This document shows, piece after piece, positions 47,518 through 54,013 of a stretch of 64,000 bases of DNA. The position numbers and the translations under genes were made by a program. The DNA is from Franzmannia qiaohouensis. GTDB lineage: Bacteria; Pseudomonadota; Gammaproteobacteria; Pseudomonadales; Halomonadaceae. The number at the start of each line of letters is the position of its first letter. Position 1 is the stretch's first letter. The notes beneath the pieces were generated by a model that ran no database searches, was not told the DNA's origin, and saw only the letters and a list, made by a program, of their open reading frames with translations. The stretch covers positions 1-64,000 of the forward strand of contig NZ_JARWAM010000011.1 of assembly GCF_031451695.1 (NCBI RefSeq), read 5' to 3'.

Positions 47518-49338
47518 ATGCTGGCGGTATGGGTAGAACAGCTGCTGGGCTTTGCATCGGGAGCCCTCGGCGCGATTCGTGATAACGAGCACTATCCGTC
47601 GTTCATGGCCTGGGCACGCGACGAGGGCCGCGCCCTGGTCGGCGACGATCTGGCGCTGGCCCAGGCGCTGGCGCCGGAGCTGTGGTCGCAGACCCCGCTC
47701 GAGCGAGCCGGCTACGTCTGTGAGCCGCTGGCGCGGCCGGGACGCAACGAGCCCTGCTGGTGCGACTCGGGGCGCAAGACCAAGCACTGCTGCGGCGCGG
47801 TGACAATCCCTGGGCCGATCCCCAGCCACCTGATGTGGATGCTGTCGCTGCGCGAGTGGAAGGGCGCGTCGCTCAAGGCGGCCCTGGCCAGCGGTCAGGC
47901 GCCGGCCCAGGCGCTGCTCGAGGCCGGGCTGATCGCCGCCGAGAGCGGCCAGCGCGGCCGCGCCCAGCAGATTCTCGAGGCGCTGTTCGAGGGCGCCGAC
48001 TGGGCGCAGATGCCGGAGCAGGCGGAGCCGGCCTTCGAACTGCTGGTGGATCTCTACCAGGAGCGCGGTTTCTATCGCAAGCGCACCGCGCTGCTCGACG
48101 AGGTGCTCGACCGCGGGCCGCTGTTCCTGCGCGGCGTGGCCCTGGAGCGGCTGTGCCTGATGCACCTCGACAACGATGATCTGGCCAGCGCCCGCGAGGC
48201 GTTCGTGCGCGCCCAGCAGGCGCTGCCCGACTCGCCGACCCTGGCCTATATCGAAGCCATGCTGCTGCTCCACGAGGGCAACGTCGAGGAGGCCGGCGAG
48301 CGCGCGCGCTTCTGGTTCCGCCGACTGGCGCGGCAGGGCGATCTCGACCCCGAGCAGCTGCAGTTCCTGGCCGATCTGGCGGAGAATCCCGGCGCCACGC
48401 TGGCCGAGCAGATGGTCAATTCCGAAGAGGACCTGGCCGATCCGCTGGCGGCGCTGCAGGCGCTGCTCGAGGCGCTGCCCACGGCACCGCTGCTGCGCTT
48501 CGTGACCGCCGACGACGGCAGCCGCGAATACCATCGCAGCGCCCGCGAAGACACCCTGTTCGCCGCCTGGCAGAAACACTTCCAGGTGCTGGTCGACGAA
48601 GACGCGGCGCTGGGCTTCGAGGACGACCCCTGGCCCCACGCCGGCGATTGGCTGGCCGAGCTCTGCGCCCACCCCGAGTGGCTCGATTCGCCGCAGGTGG
48701 TGCAGGCGCTGACCCTGGCCTTGACCAGCCGCTTCGGCAGCCTGCCGTGGATGGCGCCGAGCCTGTTCGAGCCGCTGGCGCAGCGGCTCGAACGCTGGCT
48801 GACCCAGCTCGATGGCGAGGGTGACGGCGCCTTCGTATGGGACGCCGCCGACAATGCGGTGCTGCTGCGTACCGGACTGGCGCTGGTGGTGGGCATGGAG
48901 CGCGGCGCCCGCGAGCACTCCCGCGAGCTGGCCGAGCGACTGCTGGCCCTCGATGCCCAGGACAGCCTGGGGCTGCGCGAGCTGGTGCTCGACCAGCTGC
49001 TGCGCGAGGGCAGCGACCGGCGCGCTCTGGAGGTCAGCTATCAGTCCGCGGATACGCCGCTGCTGGGGGTAATGATGGGCCGCGCGCTGGCGCTGTATCG
49101 GCTCGAGCGACTCGATGAAGCCAGCGAGGCGCTGCGCGAGGCCCAGGCCATCAACGGCCATGTGCTCGAGATGCTGTGCAACGAGCGAGCTCGCGCGGTC
49201 AGTCTGCCTGCCTCGGGGCTACCGGCGCCGGGCAGCCGCGCCGAGGCCTGGCAGTACCGCACTCTGATGCGCGACCAGTGGGCCAACACCCGCGGCGCGC
49301 TGGCCTGGCTTTGCAACCCCGAGGCGCCGCGCGACTAG
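47518..49338 (+). CDS. SEC-C motif and TPR-repeat protein of unknown function
   Basis: The protein has about 606 residues. Near residue 75-93 it has a SEC-C zinc motif (GRNEPCWCDSGRKTKHCCG) like the tail of SecA. Much of the rest is helical, with TPR-like segments (ARAQQILEALFEGADW, DDLASAREAFVRAQQALP, GRALALYRLERLDEASEALREAQ). The combination suggests a protein-interaction or chaperone-related role; no catalytic domain is seen. GGAG (47508-47511) fits the ATG at 47518 better than the one at 47512. A T-rich stretch (47497-47503) lies just upstream. Confidence 0.72.
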   Translation: MLAVWVEQLLGFASGALGAIRDNEHYPSFMAWARDEGRALVGDDLALAQALAPELWSQTPLERAGYVCEPLARPGRNEPCWCDSGRKTKHCCGAVTIPGPIPSHLMWMLSLREWKGASLKAALASGQAPAQALLEAGLIAAESGQRGRAQQILEALFEGADWAQMPEQAEPAFELLVDLYQERGFYRKRTALLDEVLDRGPLFLRGVALERLCLMHLDNDDLASAREAFVRAQQALPDSPTLAYIEAMLLLHEGNVEEAGERARFWFRRLARQGDLDPEQLQFLADLAENPGATLAEQMVNSEEDLADPLAALQALLEALPTAPLLRFVTADDGSREYHRSAREDTLFAAWQKHFQVLVDEDAALGFEDDPWPHAGDWLAELCAHPEWLDSPQVVQALTLALTSRFGSLPWMAPSLFEPLAQRLERWLTQLDGEGDGAFVWDAADNAVLLRTGLALVVGMERGAREHSRELAERLLALDAQDSLGLRELVLDQLLREGSDRRALEVSYQSADTPLLGVMMGRALALYRLERLDEASEALREAQAINGHVLEMLCNERARAVSLPASGLPAPGSRAEAWQYRTLMRDQWANTRGALAWLCNPEAPRD

Positions 49339-49345
49339 CCTTGAC

Positions 49346-50713
49346 TCAGGCGGCGCGTGGCACCGGCCGGGGGACCAGGTCGCGATCGCGGCTGACCCAG
49401 ATCGCCAGCAGGATCGCCGGCAGGCCAAGCGCGGTGGCGATGACGAAGAAGGTGGCATAGCCCTCGGCGGCCACCACCATGCCGCCGAAGCCGCTCAGGA
49501 ACTTGCCCGGCAGGGTCATCAGCGACGAGAACAGCGCGTACTGGGTGGCGGTGTAGGCCTTCGAGGTCAGGCTCGAGAGGAAGGCGATGAATACCGCGCT
49601 GGCCAGGCCATTGGCCAGGTTGTCGCCGATGATCGCCATGACCAGGAACGGCAGGCTTTCACCGGCCAGGGCCAGGGCAGCGAACAGCAGGTTGGTGAGG
49701 GTCGCCGCCGCGGCGCCCAGTACCAGGATCGGTCCAATGCCGTAGCGGGCCACCAGCAGCCCGCCGAGAATCCCCCCGCTGATGCTCATGGCGATACCGA
49801 AGATATTGGTGACGTTGGCGATGGTGGCCAGCGAGAAGCCCATGTCGATGTACAGCGGGTTGGCCATCGACGCCATGGCCAGGTCGCTGATCCGAAACAC
49901 GGCAATGAATACCAGCAGCCATAGCGCCTTGAGCCGGTGGCGGCTGAAGAAGTCGGTGAACGGGCAGACCACCGCGCCCAGCAGCCAGGCGCCCGAACGC
50001 CGCAGCAGCTTGGGCTTGCCGCGGCTGGTGCGCAGGAAGGCGCGCACCCGAGGCTCATGGATCAGCTGGGTATTCAGCGATAGCCGGGCCGGCTCAGGTC
50101 GCAGCAGTACCGTGATCACCCCGATCCCGACCAGCGCCGCCATGCTCAGGTAGGCGACCTCCCAGGAGTAGGCCGACGCCACGTATAGAGCGCCGGCGCC
50201 TGCGGCCAGCAGCCCGCCGCGGTAGCCGATGATGTAGGTCGAGGCCATGGCGGCCTGGATATCGTCCGGCGCCGACTCGATGCGAAAGGCGTCGATGGCG
50301 ATGTCCTGGGTCGCCGAACCGAACGCCACCACCAGCGCCAGGGCCGCAACCATTGCCAGGTTGTCGGTGGGGTTGAGGCTCGCCAGGCCCACCAGGCCGC
50401 CGGCGATCAGCGCCTGGGCCAGCAGCATCCAGCCGCGTCGCTGGCCAAAGGTCCGCGTCAGCAGCGGCAGTGCCAGGCGATCGACCACCGGCGCCCAGAA
50501 GAACTTGATGGAATAGAGGATGCCGATCCACGAGAAGAAGCCGATGGCGGCCACCTCTACTCCGTCGCTGCGCAGCCAGGCCGACAGCGTCGAGAACACC
50601 AGCAGAAACGGCAGTCCGGCCGAAAAGCCCAGGAACAGCATGGTGATGACCGGGGCGCGCAGATAGATGGCCAGAGCGGCGCGCCAGCTGCGCTGAACGG
50701 GGGGCGTGGGCAT
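49346..50713 (-). CDS. ampG: AmpG-type muropeptide permease (MFS)
   Basis: The 455-residue transporter has about 12-14 membrane helices. It carries AmpG-family features LGFSAGLPFLLVFSTLSAWLR, KFFWAPVVDRL, FGQRRGWMLL, ATQDIAIDAFRIE and YRGGLLAAG. AmpG brings GlcNAc-anhydro-muropeptides into the cytoplasm for wall recycling and can affect AmpC beta-lactamase induction. The DAFRIE variant and overall pattern match AmpG rather than sugar MFS proteins. It is divergent from rfaH and converges with the SEC-C gene with only a few bases between. Confidence 0.9.
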   Translation of the reverse strand: MPTPPVQRSWRAALAIYLRAPVITMLFLGFSAGLPFLLVFSTLSAWLRSDGVEVAAIGFFSWIGILYSIKFFWAPVVDRLALPLLTRTFGQRRGWMLLAQALIAGGLVGLASLNPTDNLAMVAALALVVAFGSATQDIAIDAFRIESAPDDIQAAMASTYIIGYRGGLLAAGAGALYVASAYSWEVAYLSMAALVGIGVITVLLRPEPARLSLNTQLIHEPRVRAFLRTSRGKPKLLRRSGAWLLGAVVCPFTDFFSRHRLKALWLLVFIAVFRISDLAMASMANPLYIDMGFSLATIANVTNIFGIAMSISGGILGGLLVARYGIGPILVLGAAAATLTNLLFAALALAGESLPFLVMAIIGDNLANGLASAVFIAFLSSLTSKAYTATQYALFSSLMTLPGKFLSGFGGMVVAAEGYATFFVIATALGLPAILLAIWVSRDRDLVPRPVPRAA

Positions 50714-50868
50714 TAGCAGTCTCTCCGATCCGTGGGGCGAGGTGCAGGGCGGAAGACGGCTGTAAGGAGTGGTAAACTCGCCATTTGGCAGCCGATCGCT
50801 TGCGGCGATTGTTGCAGAGCCGCAGAGCAGACGCCAGCCACATTCGGCCCGCTACCGTCAGGAGCCCC

Positions 50869-51417
50869 ATGCACGAGTTCAACGATGACCCTAGCGGTGA
50901 ATCCGCCGATGCCATACCGCGCTGGTACATCATCCAGTGCAAGGGCGGTGAATCGTTTCGCGCCGCCGAGCATCTCGACAATCAGGGCTATGAGGTCTTT
51001 CATCCGGTGCTCGAGGTGCAGAAGAAACGCCGCGACAAGCTGGTATGGATCGCCGAGCCGCTGTTCCCCTACTACCTGTTCATTCGCCTCGATCGGCTGG
51101 CAAGCAACTGGCGGCCGATCCGCTCCACCCGCGGCGTGCTCAAGCTGGTCAGCTTCGGTCACGAGCCGCTGGCGGTAGATGATGCCCTGGTGCAGCTGCT
51201 GCGCGACCAGGCCTGCCGCAGCGATGGCGCCGGGCCGCAGGTCAACGTCTATTTCCGTGCTGGCGAGACCGTCGAGATCACCGACGGTCCGTTCCGCGAT
51301 CTCAAGGCGGTGTTCGAGTCCCACAAGGGCGAGGAGCGTGCCGTGGTCCTGCTGACCATGCTGCACAAGCAGCAGCGCCTGGAGATGCCGGTCGCTCAGC
51401 TGCGACGCGACGGCTGA
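50869..51417 (+). CDS. rfaH: Transcription antiterminator RfaH (NusG paralogue)
   Basis: The 182-residue protein has an NGN domain (WYIIQCKGGESFRAAEHLDNQGYEVFHP, PLFPYYLFIRLD, IRSTRGVLKLVSFG) and a C-terminal KOW region (FRAGETVEITDGPFRDLKAVFES). RfaH is recruited at ops sites and suppresses termination in long operons such as LPS and capsule clusters. I saw no ops element (GGCGGTAGNNT) in the window. The ATG at 50869 has CAGGAG upstream. It is divergent from ampG. Confidence 0.9.
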   Translation: MHEFNDDPSGESADAIPRWYIIQCKGGESFRAAEHLDNQGYEVFHPVLEVQKKRRDKLVWIAEPLFPYYLFIRLDRLASNWRPIRSTRGVLKLVSFGHEPLAVDDALVQLLRDQACRSDGAGPQVNVYFRAGETVEITDGPFRDLKAVFESHKGEERAVVLLTMLHKQQRLEMPVAQLRRDG

Positions 51418-51457
51418 ACGCCGCCGCCGTTTTCCCCTTTCGCAATCAGGAGACGCC

Positions 51458-51967
51458 ATGACCACTATCGCTCCCCAGCGCGTGGTGCGCCTGCACTACG
51501 TGCTCAAGAATAGCCGCGGTGAGGTGCTCGACGACTCGCGGGCCCGCGGCACTCCGCTGGAGTACCTGCACGGCCACGACAATATCGTCGCCGGGCTCGA
51601 GCGAGCCCTCGACGGCCAGGCGGTGGGCGCCCAGCTCAGCGTTACGTTGATGCCTGCCGAGGCCTACGGCGTGCGCCGCGACGACCTGATCCAGGAGGTG
51701 GCGCGCGGCGCCTTCCCGGTCGACGATCTGGCGCCGGGCATGCGTTTCCAGACCCAGGGCGACGCCGGCCCGCAGGTCGTTACCGTGATCGAGGTGGGTG
51801 AGGAGCGCGTCACCATCGACAGCAATCATCCGCTGGCCGGCGAACGCCTCAGCTATGGGCTCGAGGTGCTCAGCGTGCGTGACGCCACCCGTGCCGAGCT
51901 GGCCAAGGGCCATCCGCTTGACGAGGATGTCGACCACACCCAGGTGGAGGACCGCAAGCAGCCCTGA
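51458..51967 (+). CDS. slyD: FKBP-type peptidyl-prolyl isomerase, SlyD-like
   Basis: The 169-residue protein has the SlyD pattern: VRLHYVLKNSRGEVLDDS, PLEYLHGHDNIVAGLERAL, and an insert-in-flap region with AEAYGVRRDDLIQEV, then IDSNHPLAGERLSYGLEVLSVRDAT. It catalyses proline isomerisation and acts as a chaperone. The long His/Cys-rich nickel-binding tail of E. coli SlyD is missing; the tail here is short and acidic. It is 40 bases after rfaH and may be co-transcribed. Confidence 0.9.
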   Translation: MTTIAPQRVVRLHYVLKNSRGEVLDDSRARGTPLEYLHGHDNIVAGLERALDGQAVGAQLSVTLMPAEAYGVRRDDLIQEVARGAFPVDDLAPGMRFQTQGDAGPQVVTVIEVGEERVTIDSNHPLAGERLSYGLEVLSVRDATRAELAKGHPLDEDVDHTQVEDRKQP

Positions 51968-51978
51968 CCCGTCGTAAA

Positions 51979-51992
51979 CTGACCTGGATCAA
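51979..51992. promoter_or_regulatory. FNR/ANR box 1
   Basis: CTGACCTGGATCAA is the exact reverse complement of the second box at 52029-52042. It matches the TTGAT-N4-ATCAA type FNR/ANR site with one imperfect half. The centres of the two boxes are 50 bases apart. Confidence 0.65.
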
Positions 51993-52028
51993 TTCCGCTG
52001 TTCCTGCCGCCTCAGCGGGCGCGCAAAC

Positions 52029-52070
52029 TTGATCCAGGTCAGGGCCGCACCGGCTCCCGCTGGCTAGAGT
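52029..52070 (+). promoter_or_regulatory. FNR/ANR-activated class II promoter of the CcoM-like gene
   Basis: The box TTGATCCAGGTCAG (52029-52042) is centred at 52035.5. A TAGAGT hexamer at 52065-52070 would be the -10 of a start near 52077, which puts the box centre at -41.5. This is the standard spacing for promoters activated by FNR/ANR under low oxygen. Confidence 0.7.
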
Positions 52071-52102
52071 GAGACCATCACATACGCCACGGGAGACACG
52101 CC

Positions 52103-52261
52103 ATGTACTGGGATGACGCCGTAATCTTTGGACTGGTGACCGTTGGCTTGATGGTCGCTTTCATGGCCGGCTGGGTGGGCTTCGTGATTCACGATCACAA
52201 GCGCCACGGCAAGTCCGGCAAATCAGATCAAGGTCGCGTGGAGTCGTCATCACGACGCTGA
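52103..52261 (+). CDS. ccoM: Small membrane protein resembling cbb3 oxidase subunit CcoM
   Basis: The 52-codon gene encodes a protein starting MYWDDAVIFGLVTVGLMVAF, with one membrane helix (about 8-29) and a basic, Ser-rich cytoplasmic tail. The DDAV..G.VTVGLMVAF pattern matches my memory of CcoM, a roughly 36-residue extra subunit of the cbb3 cytochrome c oxidase in Pseudomonas stutzeri. CcoM stabilises that high-affinity oxidase. The two FNR/ANR boxes upstream fit a microaerobic respiration gene. GGGAG lies eight bases before the ATG. The tail is longer than in known CcoM. No other cbb3 genes are in the window. Confidence 0.6.
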   Translation: MYWDDAVIFGLVTVGLMVAFMAGWVGFVIHDHKRHGKSGKSDQGRVESSSRR

Positions 52262-52309
52262 CGCCACGCCCTGCACCGCGTCGTCAGGGTAGGGGGCCAT
52301 GCCCCCTGT

Positions 52310-52337
52310 AGCCGGCCTTCTGGGCCGGCTTTTTTTC
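52310..52337 (+). terminator. Rho-independent terminator of the CcoM-like gene
   Basis: AGCCGGCC (52310-52317) pairs with GGCCGGCT (52323-52330) around TTCTG and is followed by a run of T. A second hairpin AGGGGGC/GCCCCCT (52291-52307) lies just upstream. Together they isolate the CcoM-like gene from the next unit. The rest of the gap to 52489 holds no convincing ORF. Confidence 0.9.
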
Positions 52338-52489
52338 GCCTGTGATTGGTGTCTGTCGCCTAATGCCGACAGAGCCATGAGACTTTGCAAGAAGTGCGAA
52401 ACGCTGGCGGAGAGGGGCGCAGGTGCTGGAGGGGGGGCTGGCGGGTGGCTAGTATTCAAACACTGTTCATAAACCGCCGAGGTGTTTCG

Positions 52490-52807
52490 ATGTCAGAGCA
52501 TGAGCCTACCGATCCGCGCAAGGGACTGAACGATCCGCGGCGTCGCAAGCTGTTGGCCGCCCTGGGGCTGGGTGGGGTCGCTGCCTATGTGGCACCGACG
52601 CTGTTCAGCCTGGGCCAGGCCCAGGCCTGGTACGAAGAAGGTATCGTTATCGAGATCGGCGGCCGTCGGCACCGGCGCCAGCGGCGCGGCTCCTATAGCC
52701 GGCCCAGCTACAGTCGCGGCTCCTACAGCCGTCCCAGCTACAGTCGGCCCAGCTACAGCAGGCCATCCTACAGCCGCCCTAGCTTCAGCCGTCCGAGTCG
52801 CTGGTAG
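52490..52807 (+). CDS. Small Tat-type exported protein with SYSRP repeats, candidate modified peptide precursor
   Basis: The 105-residue product starts at the ATG at 52490, with GAGGTG as ribosome site. The hydrophilic start contains a twin arginine (DPRRRKLLAALGLGG, residues 15-29). A hydrophobic stretch and an AxA cleavage site (QAQA, residues 43-46) follow. The mature part has about 20 residues (WYEEG..IEIGG and a basic RRHRRQRR), then seven pentapeptides of SYSRP type (residues 68-102) and a final SRW. I do not recognise the family. The gene lies three bases before an HprK-like/PqqD fusion, which suggests that this protein is its substrate and that its serines are modified. Confidence 0.7.
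   Translation: MSEHEPTDPRKGLNDPRRRKLLAALGLGGVAAYVAPTLFSLGQAQAWYEEGIVIEIGGRRHRRQRRGSYSRPSYSRGSYSRPSYSRPSYSRPSYSRPSFSRPSRW
52691..52795 (+). repeat. Seven in-frame 15-base repeats encoding SYSRP-like units
   Basis: Units in order are SYSRP, SYSRG, SYSRP, SYSRP, SYSRP, SYSRP, SFSRP. Third positions and even codon families vary among copies (Ser TCC, AGC, AGT; Arg CGG, CGC, CGT, AGG), so the amino-acid pattern is kept while the DNA has diverged. This points to selection on the peptide rather than recent tandem duplication. Confidence 0.85.
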
Positions 52808-52810
52808 TCG

Positions 52811-54013
52811 ATGGATATTGTCTGGCAGGGCATGTCGCTACCGATGCGTCTCGATGCGGTGCCCGAGGTGGAACAGGCACTGGCGGCGGCGGCACCCGGG
52901 TGGCCGCAGCGGCGTCGCGCATCGGATGTGCCTTCGGCGCCGATTCATCTGTGGCGCCGTGGCGCCGGCTTCTGTCAGACGTCGCCGGCGCTTAGCCGTC
53001 CACTGCCGATTCCCACGGCAGCCTCGGCGGCGTGCAGCCTGATTGCCGACCTGATCCCCAATTTTCTGCTCGAACGGCCTGACTTGATTGGCCTGCACTG
53101 CGGCTCGGCGCTGGTTGGAGAGCGTCTGGTGCTGTTTCCCGAAGCACACCGCGCCGGCAAGAGTACCTTGAGTGCTGCTTTCGCCTGTGCCGGCTATCGG
53201 GTGTTCGGTGATGACGTGCTGGCACTCGACGCCGCTGGTCAGGGTATGGCACTGGGCATCGCGCCGCGGCTAAGGGTGCCGCTGCCGGCGAGCTTGCCGG
53301 CAGCCTTCAGTGCCTACGTCGAGGCGCATCGCGGGCCTGGCGATAATCGCTACCAGTATCTATCGCTGCCGGCGTCGCAGCTGGCCCGACACGGCGAGCG
53401 CGCGCCGGTGGGCGCCATTGTGCTGCTCGAGCGAGAGCCCGGCGCGGCGGCCGAGCTTCTGCCGCTGGCCCCAGGAGACGGATTGTTGCAGCTGTTGTGC
53501 CAGAATTTTGCCGCGGACTGGCCGGCCGAGCCGCTGCTGTCGCCGCTGCTGGAGTTGATGAAGCGGGTGCCCTGCTGGCTGCTGCGCTATGCCGACCCGC
53601 TGGAAGCGGTCGATGTGGTAGCAGAGGCGATGCGACAGCCGGCCGGCATTACTGCGTTACCGGCTAGCCGCCGCTGGCAGGAGGCTGCGCATTTGGCGCC
53701 GGAGGTTGATGAGGGGGCGCTGACAGGACGCTGGCAGCCAACCGCTGGCTGGCGAGCGCGACCGCTGGGAGATGAGCTCTTCATGATCAGTATGTTGGCC
53801 GAGCGCGCCGGCGAGGTGCACAGGCTCAATCCGGTGGCGGCGGGAGTCTGGCGCCTGTTGAACTGTGAGCCGCTGGGGGTAGACGAGGCCGCTGACCTGC
53901 TTGTCGAGGCGTTTCCCGGGGTGCCAATGAAACGAGTCGCAACTGATACGCGGCGTTTGTTTGCCGAGCTGTCTGGGGCGGGGCTGATCCAGCGGATATC
54001 ATCTCAGCCGTGA
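52811..54013 (+). CDS. HPr-kinase-like protein fused to a PqqD-type RiPP recognition domain
   Basis: The 400-residue protein has an HprK-like P-loop region (GSALVGERLVLFPEAHRAGKST, with GKST at 116-119, and FGDDVLALD with Asp134 and Asp135). The C-terminal PqqD-like domain spans about 320-395 (HRLNPVAAGVWRLLN, EAADLLVEAFPG, LFAELSGAGLI). HprK relatives phosphorylate serine on proteins and, in some lasso-peptide clusters, on peptides. PqqD domains bind leader peptides. The first glycine of the usual GxxxxGKS motif is Glu111, so nucleotide handling may differ. It starts three bases after the small SYSRP gene. The 3' end overlaps the convergent GGDEF/EAL gene by ten bases. The kinase role is inferred, not shown. 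Confidence 0.78.
   Translation: MDIVWQGMSLPMRLDAVPEVEQALAAAAPGWPQRRRASDVPSAPIHLWRRGAGFCQTSPALSRPLPIPTAASAACSLIADLIPNFLLERPDLIGLHCGSALVGERLVLFPEAHRAGKSTLSAAFACAGYRVFGDDVLALDAAGQGMALGIAPRLRVPLPASLPAAFSAYVEAHRGPGDNRYQYLSLPASQLARHGERAPVGAIVLLEREPGAAAELLPLAPGDGLLQLLCQNFAADWPAEPLLSPLLELMKRVPCWLLRYADPLEAVDVVAEAMRQPAGITALPASRRWQEAAHLAPEVDEGALTGRWQPTAGWRARPLGDELFMISMLAERAGEVHRLNPVAAGVWRLLNCEPLGVDEAADLLVEAFPGVPMKRVATDTRRLFAELSGAGLIQRISSQP

Noticed and set aside
52250..52459. Minus-strand 69-codon frame over the terminator after the CcoM-like gene
   Set aside because: It covers a strong terminator hairpin and has no ribosome site or motif.
52691..52795. Short tandem repeats as a possible CRISPR or VNTR
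   Set aside because: The 15-base units are in frame, contiguous without spacers and encode a regular pentapeptide.
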